Shown here: piece by piece, positions 10,031 through 18,332 of the stretch
Layout: the number at the start of each line of letters is the position of its first letter
Position numbering within the stretch: position 1 is the stretch's first letter
Assembly: GCA_022823365.1 (NCBI GenBank)
Contig: JAJDXG010000056.1
Span: 124,001 to 188,000 of the forward strand
Direction: 5' to 3'
Length of the DNA stretch: 64,000 bases
Source: Gemmatimonadota bacterium
Lineage (GTDB): Bacteria > Gemmatimonadota > Gemmatimonadetes > Longimicrobiales > Gaopeijiaceae
Made by a program: the position numbers and the translations under genes
The notes under the pieces: model-generated
What the model saw: only the letters and a program-made list of their open reading frames with translations
The model's database searches: none
What the model was told of the DNA's origin: nothing

Positions 10031-11982
10031 CCGGCTCGCGGAAGAGGGCCGGAAGCGGTCGGGCCGCGGGAGCCCGACATGGCGCCGCCCGAGGAGCTGG
10101 CGCGCCGGCCGGTGGCGGCAACCCGGGATTCCAGGAGCAGCAGCACCAGCGCGGCGACGAGGAGCCAGCGCCATACCTCCGTGCCCTGCCGGCTGGCGAA
10201 GACCAGGCGCCGCCAGGACGAGGCGTCGGCCCGGTCGTAGTCGCCCCCCAGCAGGCCGTCGAGGGCGCTCGCCGCGATCGGCTCCAGGATCGATTCCGCC
10301 GCGGGCGGGTTGACCGCGACCTGCCGCACGAGGGAGTCGCCGGCGAGAAAGCGATGGAGCCCCGGACCGCGCGCGACAACCTGGGCCCCCGGGCCGGCCG
10401 GCGTCCGCGCTCCGGCGGCATCGGCGACGGCGTCAACTCCGGCCGGAATCGGCAGGACGTCCCCGACGGTGAACGACCTGCCGTCGCTCTGGAAGGGCCA
10501 GCGCGACACCATCCATTCGACCAGGGGCAGCATGGGGGCGGACACGGCCAGGCTGGTGGCCTCTGCGTCCACCGGGGAGCCGAGCAGCAGATAGGGTCCG
10601 CCCGGCGCGCTGCCGGTCACGATCCAGGGCTCGCCCGAGTCGAGGGTGGCCTGGACCAGACCCGCCGCTTCCTCGCCGTTGGCGACCAGGCGATAGCGGC
10701 GGACGATGCGCACCTCGTCGAGGGCCACCGGCAGGCGGTTGTCGGCCACCCCGATCTCGCCGGCACCGGGCTCGCTCTCGTAACGCCAGGGGATCTCCGC
10801 CAGCAGGAGTTGGCGGTTGAGGGCGGGCAGCATCGCTCCGTCGGAGGGCGGAACCACGATTGCGGCGGAACCGCCGGGCCGCCCGTCCAGCCCTTCTCCG
10901 CCGACGCTCAGGAGTACCTGGGCAGCCGCGTCCGCGGTCCGTTGCGCCCGCCCCGCCCGAGCCAGCACCTCGATCGCCTGCTCAAGGAAAAAGCCGCCAT
11001 CCCCCCGGAGCGACACCCCCACTGGAGGCCGCACCGACACCGAGAAAAAACGGCGGTCGTCGCCGCGCAGCGCATCCGGGTCGATCTCGGCGTACCCGCT
11101 CACGACGCCTCCCGCGAACGGGCCCACGTTGAGCAGCGCCTCCGATCCCGCCGTGATGGTGGTCGCGCCGACGGTGCGCCCTCCCACGACCAGCCGGACC
11201 GCCAGGGTATCCGCGCCTTCCGCCCTGCCCCCGACCCCGATGGACACCTGGGAGCGCTCGTTCGTCATGGGTGCGAGACCTCCGCCCACCAGTACCTCCC
11301 TGAGGTAACGGTTGTCCTCCGCGGAGGACGGTGCCTGGTACACCAGGAGACGGGTGTCGGCGGGGAGCGCGACGGGGGCGTCGCCGGGGAACGCCGTGGC
11401 CTGCAGGTCGGACAGCAGTTGTATTTCGGCTTCGTCGAGCGGCGCCGCCGAGACCAGGGCGCCGGCTCTCTCGATCGCGGCGGCGAGATCCCCTCGTCCG
11501 CCGCTCACCCGGGTCTCGAGAACGCGCGCGCGCGCCTGGACGGAAGATCCCGGCACCGCGACATCCCACGGCTCTCCCGCCCTCATCACCCAGATGCGGT
11601 CCTCGGGCCCGGCTTCGTCGAGGGTCTCGAGGGCCAGTGCCTTCAATCGATCGAGCACGCGCTGTTCTCCCTGAACCAGCCCGGAGCTGAGCGAGTTGTC
11701 CAGGATGATCACCAGCGCGGTGGGCTGGTGCGTGCCCCCGGCGCCCCTCCAGAAGAGCCGGCTCCCCGCCAGCACGAGCAGAAGGCAGATGGCAACCCGG
11801 AGGAGGAGCAGGAGCAGCTGGCGGATGCGAATGGTGCGCGCATGATCGCGCGTGGCGCGCAGCAGATAGCGCAGCGCGGGGAACGGGACGCGGCGGAGCT
11901 CGTGGCGGTGGAAGAGATGAAGAATCAGCGGGACCGCGACCACCGCGGCGGCAGCGAGGAAAAGAGGGTTCAGAAAGCCCAC
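10027..11982 (-). CDS. BatA-domain / VWA-like membrane protein
   Basis: A 651-aa inner-membrane protein. An N-terminal BatA-type segment (MGFLNPLFLAAAAVVAVPLI plus HLFHRHELRRVPFPALRYL) gives two membrane helices, at about 4-22 and 56-75. A von Willebrand A-like domain follows with a MIDAS start ALVIILDNSLSS (Asp95, Ser97, Ser99). A large extracytoplasmic region comes next, with glutamine-amidotransferase-like segments near RIVRRYRL and GGPYLLLGSPVD. One more helix lies near the C-terminus (WRWLLVAALVLLLLE). Such proteins accompany DUF58 proteins and MoxR ATPases in Bat-type clusters; here DUF58 is 12 bases upstream, but no MoxR gene is seen. It overlaps mfd (ATGA). The exact role is unknown. 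Confidence 0.8.
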   Translation of the reverse strand: MGFLNPLFLAAAAVVAVPLILHLFHRHELRRVPFPALRYLLRATRDHARTIRIRQLLLLLLRVAICLLLVLAGSRLFWRGAGGTHQPTALVIILDNSLSSGLVQGEQRVLDRLKALALETLDEAGPEDRIWVMRAGEPWDVAVPGSSVQARARVLETRVSGGRGDLAAAIERAGALVSAAPLDEAEIQLLSDLQATAFPGDAPVALPADTRLLVYQAPSSAEDNRYLREVLVGGGLAPMTNERSQVSIGVGGRAEGADTLAVRLVVGGRTVGATTITAGSEALLNVGPFAGGVVSGYAEIDPDALRGDDRRFFSVSVRPPVGVSLRGDGGFFLEQAIEVLARAGRAQRTADAAAQVLLSVGGEGLDGRPGGSAAIVVPPSDGAMLPALNRQLLLAEIPWRYESEPGAGEIGVADNRLPVALDEVRIVRRYRLVANGEEAAGLVQATLDSGEPWIVTGSAPGGPYLLLGSPVDAEATSLAVSAPMLPLVEWMVSRWPFQSDGRSFTVGDVLPIPAGVDAVADAAGARTPAGPGAQVVARGPGLHRFLAGDSLVRQVAVNPPAAESILEPIAASALDGLLGGDYDRADASSWRRLVFASRQGTEVWRWLLVAALVLLLLESRVAATGRRASSSGGAMSGSRGPTASGPLPRAG

Positions 11983-11994
11983 GCCATCCGGCTC

Positions 11995-12948
11995 CTATCC
12001 CAATCTCTGCCGCTTGCGCAGATACGTCCTCAGGGCGAGCGAGAAAGGCTGGCTCGTCTCGATCATGCAGTAGTCGATCCCGTAGGGCCGGGTGGCGCGT
12101 TCCCACTCGGCGATCGCGCTGTCCACCGCCTCCCGGTACTCGAGGCGCATATCCGGCACGCTGATCTGAATCTCATCGCGGCTCTCGGGATCGAAGAAAC
12201 GCACGTCGCCCGCGGGAGGCAGCTCGCGCTCACCCGGATCCAGAATGTGGAAGACGAGCACTTCGTGGCCATAGTGCTTGAGATAGCGCAGTGCCAGCCG
12301 GGTCTCCTCGGGGTCGATCAGCAGATCGGACAACAGCACGATCAGGCCCCGGCGGCGCAGGCGTCCGGCGATGTCCCGCAGCGCGGAATGCGCGGAGGTC
12401 AGGCCCGTGGGCTCGAGCGGCGAGACGCGCCGGATGACCTCGTGCCACTGCTTGCGTCCTCCGCTGGGTCCGAGCCGCGCCTGGATCTCGTGGTGGAAGG
12501 ACGCGAAGCCGACCAGATCCCCCTGACCCAGGAGGAGAAGCGCGATGCATGCCAGGAGGTGTTTCGCGTACCACGACTTGGTGGCCAGCGTCCCGGGCTG
12601 CGAAGTCCACGCCATCGAAAGGCTGTTGTCGAGGAGAAGGTATGCGCGAAGGTTGGTCTCCTCTTCGAACTGCTTCACGTAGAATCGGTCCGAGCGGCCG
12701 TACATGCGCCAGTCGATGTAGCGCAGGTCATCGCCGGCCTGGTACGCCCGATGCTCCGCGAACTCCGCGGAGAACCCGCGGTGCGGCGAACGGTGCAGCC
12801 CCATGTAGAATCCCTCTACGACCTCGCGCGCGATGAACTCGATGCCGCCGACATCCGACAGCGCGACCGGGTCCATCAGGTCGGCGCGCCGCCGGCCCGG
12901 AACGGTCCCGGGGCGGGCGTCGGGTACGGACGTGTGGGGTTCGTTCAT
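11995..12948 (-). CDS. DUF58 domain protein
   Basis: A 317-aa cytoplasmic DUF58 protein. The family signature AGDDLRYIDWRMYGRSDRFY lies at about residues 71-90 with KQFEEETNL after it, followed by a VWA-like metal site YLLLDNSLSMAW (Asp107). DUF58 proteins occur beside MoxR AAA+ ATPases and BatA/VWA proteins and are thought to act in assembly or stress complexes; the biochemical role is not established. It is the first gene of the leftward block. No Shine-Dalgarno motif precedes the ATG. A TAGACT hexamer (12961-12956) ends only seven bases upstream, so a leaderless transcript is possible, but no convincing -35 is present. Confidence 0.85.
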   Translation of the reverse strand: MNEPHTSVPDARPGTVPGRRRADLMDPVALSDVGGIEFIAREVVEGFYMGLHRSPHRGFSAEFAEHRAYQAGDDLRYIDWRMYGRSDRFYVKQFEEETNLRAYLLLDNSLSMAWTSQPGTLATKSWYAKHLLACIALLLLGQGDLVGFASFHHEIQARLGPSGGRKQWHEVIRRVSPLEPTGLTSAHSALRDIAGRLRRRGLIVLLSDLLIDPEETRLALRYLKHYGHEVLVFHILDPGERELPPAGDVRFFDPESRDEIQISVPDMRLEYREAVDSAIAEWERATRPYGIDYCMIETSQPFSLALRTYLRKRQRLG

Positions 12949-13207
12949 GGTGCGTAGTCTAGAAAACCGCGGGAGAGGATGCCATGCCCGCCCGGGTTGC
13001 GCTCATGGGTCCAGCGTGTGGCATGTGCCGCCGGATGCCCTTGCATGGAAGGTATCAGGCTCACGTCTACTTGCGGGAAGGACGGCATGGTCGGATAGGT
13101 TAGAGGAAAGGCGACGGGCGCAAGCGCTGGCACGCTTGGTGCAGCACAACGGGCCCAGGGTTTCGTTTCGCGGGCCGCGCCCGCCGGCAGGGGGAAGAGT
13201 CAGGACG

Positions 13208-14785
13208 ATGCGGTTCGCCAGGTTGGCCACGGGCCCGGTGTTCGGGCTGACGCTTCTGTGTGCGGCGCCCATGGCAGCCCAGGAGCAGTTCGCAGCCCGG
13301 GACGAGCCCCTGGAGTCGCGCATATGGCTGGATCGCGGCACGAGCCCCGTCCTGCGGCGAGGCGATCTGGTGCGTGTTTTCTACCGCGCCTCGCGCGACG
13401 CCTACGTGAGCATCTTCCACATCGACACCAACGGCTTCACGCGCCTGCTCCATCCGGGCTCCCCCGCCGACGGCCACCAGGCGCTGGCCGGGCGCGACTA
13501 CCGGCTGCTGTTTCCGGAGTCGCGCTATTGGCAGGTGGAGGAGGACGAGGGCAAGGGCTACCTCTTCATGGTCGCGTCTCCGGCGCCGCTCGACTTCTCG
13601 GGTTTCGCGTATTCTCGCTACGAGGGCGGGTGGAACCTGGCCGCGCTGGCGCAGGCCGCATATCGCGATCCGTTCCTGATGATGGACGATGTGGTCGCGA
13701 CGCTGATCCCGGAGGAGGCAGCGGAGTACGCGCTCGACTTCGTCGCCTACGACATCGACCGGCCCCACGACTATCCGCGCTTCCTGTGTTACCAGTGTCA
13801 CGGGTTCAGGCCGATGTTCGACTGGAACCCGTACGACCGCTGGTGCGCCGACTTCCGGGTCGTGATCCACGACGACCCGTACTACTACCCCGTGTACCGG
13901 TACAGCGGCGACCGGGTGGTGTACACGCGCCCGCCCGAGCTCTCGCGTCCCATGTTCGAGTTCAAGGAGCGGGTTGATGGCGAAGCCGCGACGCCCCTGA
14001 TCCGAACGAGGTCGGGGGACGCGCCCGAACGTGGCATCGGCAGGGACCCGGGGCAGGATCCGGGCGAGGTGCCCACCGCGCGCGTTCCCGGCCTGCGCGA
14101 ACCGATGCGGCCGGCGGCGGGTGCGGGAGGCGGGTCTGCGCGCCCGGCAGAAGGGTTGGCACTGCCGGGAAGGGTCGTGCGGCCGCCGACGATGGCGGTG
14201 CCGTCAGGCTCTGTGGGGTCGAGCTCGGACGCCGGCGGGCAGGCGCCGGCCGAGGCGCGCGCGGTCAGGGGGGAACTGGCGCCGGTGCGGCAGCCCACCG
14301 CTGCGGTCGGGGACGAACTGGCGGAAGCCGCCAACCCCGCGGCAACGCGGGAAACAGTGGGGGATGGCGTGGGTGCGCCGCCCGCGGCCCCGCTCCCCGC
14401 CACCTCCCCGCGGCCTGACGGATCACTCCCGGAAGCGGCCGTTCGCGGGGCGCGGTTGCGGCCGGGTACGGTATTGCCTTCGCCCGTCCGTGCCGCCGAA
14501 AGCCGCGACGAGCGACCGGTGCTGCAGCGGCGGGGCGAGCCACCCCCCGCCGGTTCCGGTCCTCCGCCGTCGGCGCGGCCGCGCACTCCGCCCGGCGAGC
14601 CGCCGCCTCCGTCCGCGGGTCGGCCGCCTTCGCAACCGGCGGGGTCGGCAACCGGGTCGAGCCCGGGCCGTTCCCCCGCGACCGCGCCGCCTCCGGATGC
14701 GCGCTCGGGCCCCCCGCCCAGGTCGTCGGGCCCACCACCGGCCCCGGCCCGGAGGCGGTCCCCCGGCAGGCCACCGGCAGGGTAG
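13208..14785 (+). CDS. Secreted DUF4384 protein with long Pro/Gly-rich tail
   Basis: Start chosen at the ATG at 13208 (MRFARLATGPVFG), with AGGA six bases upstream and a signal peptide ending APMAAQEQ; the track ORF starts far earlier without support. The 525-aa product has a DUF4384-like beta domain (about 45-130): GDLVRVFYRASRDAYVSIFH then NGFTRLLHPGSPADG. A Tyr/Asp-rich region follows with FLCYQCHGFRPMFDWNPYDR and DDPYYYPVYRYSGDR. From about residue 255 the sequence is low-complexity Pro/Ala/Gly/Arg and probably disordered. DUF4384 domains are usually found in envelope or kinase-linked proteins; function here is unknown. The reading frame of the tail is supported only by continuity. Confidence 0.75.
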   Translation: MRFARLATGPVFGLTLLCAAPMAAQEQFAARDEPLESRIWLDRGTSPVLRRGDLVRVFYRASRDAYVSIFHIDTNGFTRLLHPGSPADGHQALAGRDYRLLFPESRYWQVEEDEGKGYLFMVASPAPLDFSGFAYSRYEGGWNLAALAQAAYRDPFLMMDDVVATLIPEEAAEYALDFVAYDIDRPHDYPRFLCYQCHGFRPMFDWNPYDRWCADFRVVIHDDPYYYPVYRYSGDRVVYTRPPELSRPMFEFKERVDGEAATPLIRTRSGDAPERGIGRDPGQDPGEVPTARVPGLREPMRPAAGAGGGSARPAEGLALPGRVVRPPTMAVPSGSVGSSSDAGGQAPAEARAVRGELAPVRQPTAAVGDELAEAANPAATRETVGDGVGAPPAAPLPATSPRPDGSLPEAAVRGARLRPGTVLPSPVRAAESRDERPVLQRRGEPPPAGSGPPPSARPRTPPGEPPPPSAGRPPSQPAGSATGSSPGRSPATAPPPDARSGPPPRSSGPPPAPARRRSPGRPPAG

Positions 14786-14816
14786 CCGCCGCCACGGTCA
14801 TCGGGCAGGGCTCCGC

Positions 14817-14836
14817 CTCCGGTCAACTCCGGTCAA
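14817..14836. repeat. Perfect 10-bp tandem repeat (CTCCGGTCAA x2)
   Basis: Two exact copies of CTCCGGTCAA lie end to end in the 100-base gap between the convergent DUF4384 and ankyrin genes, directly before a hairpin. No function is known. Confidence 0.7.
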
Positions 14837-14858
14837 GCACGCCGGGAAACGGTGTGCT
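14836..14858. terminator. Hairpin between convergent genes, possible bidirectional terminator
   Basis: AGCACGCCG and CGGTGTGCT form a nine-pair stem with one G-U wobble around the loop GGAAA. It lies between the stops of the DUF4384 gene (14785) and the ankyrin gene (14886). There is no T tract, so classical intrinsic termination is not certain. Confidence 0.45.
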
Positions 14859-14885
14859 CGCTATCCCCGCGGGCTACCGTCTCTC

Positions 14886-16838
14886 CTACCGCCCTCCGCC
14901 AGGCGGTCGATTCTGCTGCCCGGGAGGCCCCTGCGTGTCGAACGCCTCCACCCCCGCGCCCGGGCAGAAGTCGCCGGTGCCCCGGAAGTGGGTGTTCAGG
15001 CACCTCAGCTCCGACCCCAGACCCACCAGCAGATCCACCGTCCCGGGGTAGGACGGCCGCGAGAAATAGCCCGCCCGGCCCCCGCGCGCCATGTCCGCGG
15101 TGGACTGGCCCAGGCGGCTGATCGCACCCACGTCGGCTCCCTTGGACACCAGGTACTCGATGAGGTCGTTGCCGCCCCGCACCGAGGCGTAGTGCAGCGG
15201 CGTGTAGCCCCACGAGTCGCGGAGATTGACGTCGGCCCCCAACTCTTCGACCAGGTACCTGACCGTGTTGAGGAAATTGTTCGGGACGTGGTTCATCAGG
15301 AAGGCGCCGAGTCCCATGTACCCGCCCCCCGCCGCGGCGTGAATCGGGTACATGTTGGGGGTGCCCTCGGGGATCATGGGGAGCCCGGAGTCTTCCTGCA
15401 GGCGCCCGTCGTTCTGGCGTCCCTCCCGCATCCCCGGTTCCGGCCAGGTGGTGGGGATGTCCGGGTCGGCTCCGTGCGCTACCAGCGCTTTCATGGCGGG
15501 CAGATCCTGAGCCAGCGCCGCCCGCCAGAAGGGGGTGGCCCCGGTCAGGTTGAGCCCCAGCTTGCCGCGCAGGAAGTCCGAATACCACAGGTGCGTCCCG
15601 ATCGGCGCGTTGGGGTCGGCGCCCGCCTCCAGAAGCGCGCTCAGGACATCCATGTGGGTCGTGGCCTGGTTGTCGTGGGCGCGCGGATGGGGATGGTCGG
15701 TGAACTTGAAGGCCCACTGCGTCTGGAGCACCGCGAACAGGGGTGAGACGCCGTCCGTGTGGGTGGCCAGGTCGGGATCGGCACCCCGCTCGATGAGCAG
15801 CATCGACATGTCGAACTGGCCGTTGAGCGCGGCGAGGGTGAGCGGGCTGGCCCCGTCGCCGGCGACCTGGTCGATGTCGGCGCCGCCGTCCAGGAGCACC
15901 CGCGCAACCTCCAGATGGCCTTCGCGGGCGGCGTGCAGCAGGGCTGTCATGCCGCCCGTCCTGCCGACCAGGGTCTCGTACATGGGCCGCTGGACGATCT
16001 CGTTGTCGCTGACGTAGCCGGCCGGCGTGTCCCACGCGGGCACCACGCTGGAAAGGTTGTCGGGGTGGAAATCCTCCATCTGGCGGCGCAACTCCTCCGA
16101 GGCGAGAAACTCCCGCTGCACCGCGAGCGCGGCCTGCACTTCGGCGGCGGTCGGCTCCCTGGCGGTCCCGCCTTCGGCCGCCCGCTGAATCTCGGACAGC
16201 GCCTCCAGCAGCCGCCCCTGGGCCGCCCGGCTGATCGCCATGCGGCGCAGCACGTCTCCGACCTCGGTGGCGATCGAGGGGTCGGCACCGTGTTCCAGCA
16301 GTTCGGCCGCGGAGGCCGACCGCCCGGCGGCGGCGGCGAACATGAGGGGCGTCTGCCCCGCTGACCTCTCTCGCGCGTTGACCGGCGCGCCGCGCTCGAG
16401 CAGGACGCGAACCGCGTTCTCGCCGCCGCGCGCTTCCGCCGCCAGGTGGAGGGGGGTCACGCCGCTTGAGGTGGTGACCGCCGTCGGGTCGGCGCCCGCG
16501 CGCAGGAGCGCGCCGATCACGTCCGCGTGTCCCGTGCCGCCGGCCAGGTGCAGGGGCGTGTAGTCACCGATACGCGTCGTCGCGGTGGTCTCCGCCCCCG
16601 CGTTGATCAGGATTCTCACCACCTCCAGATGACCCTCGCGCGCCGCCAGGTGCAATGCGGTCAGACCATCGCCCTGCGCGAGGTTGGCGTCGGCCCCGGC
16701 TTCGAGCAGTGCCCGCACCGCGTCCGTGTCACCCCGACGCGCCGCATCCAGCAGCCCGTCCTGCGGGGTCGCCGCACCCACGGCCAGCAAAACCGCCAGG
16801 ACAGCGCCGGCGCCCCCCATCGCGCGTCCGAGCCTCAT
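14886..16838 (-). CDS. Exported ankyrin-repeat protein
   Basis: A 650-aa protein starting at ATG 16838 (MRLGRAMGGAGAVLAVLLAV), with a signal peptide ending near ATPQDG; the ATG overlaps the DUF1552 stop (ATGA). Ankyrin repeats fill most of it. A first block of about five (about 30-205; for example TALHLAAREGHLEVVRILIN) is followed by a helical insert of about 100 residues (LEALSEIQRAAEGG to SDNEIVQRPMYETL). A second block of irregular repeats contains larger insertions. The C-terminus has three Cys or polar turns (LRCLNTHFRGTGDFCPG). A periplasmic ankyrin protein suggests a scaffold for the adjoining exported proteins. The partner is unknown. The track merges this frame with a DUF1552 shadow. 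Confidence 0.85.
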   Translation of the reverse strand: MRLGRAMGGAGAVLAVLLAVGAATPQDGLLDAARRGDTDAVRALLEAGADANLAQGDGLTALHLAAREGHLEVVRILINAGAETTATTRIGDYTPLHLAGGTGHADVIGALLRAGADPTAVTTSSGVTPLHLAAEARGGENAVRVLLERGAPVNARERSAGQTPLMFAAAAGRSASAAELLEHGADPSIATEVGDVLRRMAISRAAQGRLLEALSEIQRAAEGGTAREPTAAEVQAALAVQREFLASEELRRQMEDFHPDNLSSVVPAWDTPAGYVSDNEIVQRPMYETLVGRTGGMTALLHAAREGHLEVARVLLDGGADIDQVAGDGASPLTLAALNGQFDMSMLLIERGADPDLATHTDGVSPLFAVLQTQWAFKFTDHPHPRAHDNQATTHMDVLSALLEAGADPNAPIGTHLWYSDFLRGKLGLNLTGATPFWRAALAQDLPAMKALVAHGADPDIPTTWPEPGMREGRQNDGRLQEDSGLPMIPEGTPNMYPIHAAAGGGYMGLGAFLMNHVPNNFLNTVRYLVEELGADVNLRDSWGYTPLHYASVRGGNDLIEYLVSKGADVGAISRLGQSTADMARGGRAGYFSRPSYPGTVDLLVGLGSELRCLNTHFRGTGDFCPGAGVEAFDTQGPPGQQNRPPGGGR

Positions 16839-18256
16839 GGCTCCCTCCGCGTGCTCACCGACCGGCCGACCGGAAAGCTGAGCGGGAACTCGCCGGTGCT
16901 GTCGCCGAAGGCGCGCATGTCGTCGTGCCCGAGGCGCTGCATCAGGCTCACGAACACGTTCGCCATGGGCGTCCCCCTGGGCGCCCGCAGATGCAGGTTG
17001 CCCTCCAGCGCGCCGTTCGCGTGGCCCATGAGCAGGAGCGGGCAGCGCCGGTGGTTGTGGAGGTTCGGGTCGCCCATCGGGGACCCCCAGATGATGGCCG
17101 TCTTGTCGAGCAGGGACGCCTCGCCCTCCATCGTGTTCTTCATCTTCTCGAGGAAGTACGCCATCTGCCCCAGGCGATAGGTGTTGATGACGTTGAATTC
17201 CATGACGGCGGAGGGGACGTTGCCGTGGTGCGATGCCGCGTGGAACGACTTGCTGGTGCCGCTGTCGGGGAAGGTGCTGTTCTGCAGGTCGAAGCCGGTC
17301 TTGAAGGTGATGACCCGGGTCAGGTCCGCCTGCAGGGCGAGCACCTGCAGGTCGAACATCAACTGCATGTGGTCTTCCCAGCGGTCCGGAATGCCCGACG
17401 GCGCTTCCGGCATCTGCCGCTCCTCGCCGCTCGAGTTCTGCGCCTCCACCAACTCGATGCGCCGCTCGAGTTCGCGGATGTGCGTGGCGTATTGATCGAG
17501 CGCCTGCCGGTCCAGCGCTCCCAGCTCTCGCTTCAGGTCGTTCAGTTCCACCAGCACCCAGTCGAGCAGGCTCTGGCTGTTGCGCAGCCGCACGGCGCGG
17601 TCGGCCGGGGAGTCGCCGGCGCCGAACAGTTGCTCGAACACCCGCCGGGGCTCGCGGATGGCGGGAAGCGGCTGGGTGGGCGACGCCCACGCCAGGGTGG
17701 TCGTATACGCGCAGTGATAGTTGTAGGCGCACCCGCCCCCGCGGTCCATCTGCTCCGTTGTGATCTCGAGCGAGGGCAGTGCGGTGTCCTGTCCGAATCG
17801 GTCCGCGTGCACCTGGTCCAGCGACTTGCCCAGGTAGACGTCGGCCTGGGTCTGCAGCGGATGGGCCTGGGTGAGGAACACGGCGGTGGAGCGATCGTGG
17901 TCGCCACCGATCTCCTCGGCCCGATAGGGCTCCGCCATGCGCACGTCGGTGTTGCTGACGATGGTCAGGTAGTCCCGGTAGGCCTCGAGGGGCTTGAGCT
18001 GGCTCTCCGCCTTCAGCTCGAAGTCGCGCCCAGCCCTCGCCGGTGCGAACAGGTTCTGCGCGTCCCCCCAGTCGTTGCCGCCCGCGCACCCCATCGACTC
18101 CTCGACGCACACCAGGCGCGTGAACTGCGACTGCGCCGCATCGCTCCACGGCTTGCCCGCCGGCACCATCGCCTCGAGGAGCGGAAGGCCCACGGAGGCC
18201 CCGGCGCCCTTCAGAAAGGTGCGGCGCGAAAGGTGTCTTCCCGTGATGAAATTCAT
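16835..18256 (-). CDS. Tat-exported DUF1552 protein
   Basis: A 473-aa protein with a twin-arginine signal (HLSRRTFLKGAGASVGLPLLE, residues about 8-28), implying folded export, often with a cofactor or metal. The rest matches DUF1552: FDLQNSTFPDSGTSKSFHAA, HHGNVPSAVMEFNVINTYRL, WGSPMGDPNLHNHRRCPLLL and MGHANGALEGNLHLRAPRGTPMANVF. DUF1552 genes are regularly found beside DUF1592-type cytochromes in planctomycetes, verrucomicrobia and relatives; the activity is not established. Here the partner cytochrome is in the same operon but separated by susC and susD. It lies 67 bases downstream of susD and is coupled to the ankyrin gene. Confidence 0.9.
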   Translation of the reverse strand: MNFITGRHLSRRTFLKGAGASVGLPLLEAMVPAGKPWSDAAQSQFTRLVCVEESMGCAGGNDWGDAQNLFAPARAGRDFELKAESQLKPLEAYRDYLTIVSNTDVRMAEPYRAEEIGGDHDRSTAVFLTQAHPLQTQADVYLGKSLDQVHADRFGQDTALPSLEITTEQMDRGGGCAYNYHCAYTTTLAWASPTQPLPAIREPRRVFEQLFGAGDSPADRAVRLRNSQSLLDWVLVELNDLKRELGALDRQALDQYATHIRELERRIELVEAQNSSGEERQMPEAPSGIPDRWEDHMQLMFDLQVLALQADLTRVITFKTGFDLQNSTFPDSGTSKSFHAASHHGNVPSAVMEFNVINTYRLGQMAYFLEKMKNTMEGEASLLDKTAIIWGSPMGDPNLHNHRRCPLLLMGHANGALEGNLHLRAPRGTPMANVFVSLMQRLGHDDMRAFGDSTGEFPLSFPVGRSVSTRREP

Positions 18257-18281
18257 CGACGACTTACCTCCATCCAGCGAT

Positions 18282-18332
18282 TCAGTTCACAGGACGCGGT
18301 TTCCCGGACTCGATTCATGGAACTCAGTTCAC
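18282..18332. repeat. Pair of 9-bp direct repeats (TCAGTTCAC)
   Basis: TCAGTTCAC occurs at 18282-18290 and 18324-18332, 42 bases apart. The second copy is the last codons and stop of susD on the minus strand. It may be a small duplication or an operator pair; nothing shows which. Confidence 0.5.

Noticed and set aside
9910-12957. 1015-aa plus-strand ORF
   Set aside because: Antisense to the BatA-like and DUF58 genes; no signature, repeat or ribosome binding site.
16240-16838. Ankyrin region as DNA repeats
   Set aside because: The repetition is at protein level with divergent codons; no tandem DNA repeat is seen.
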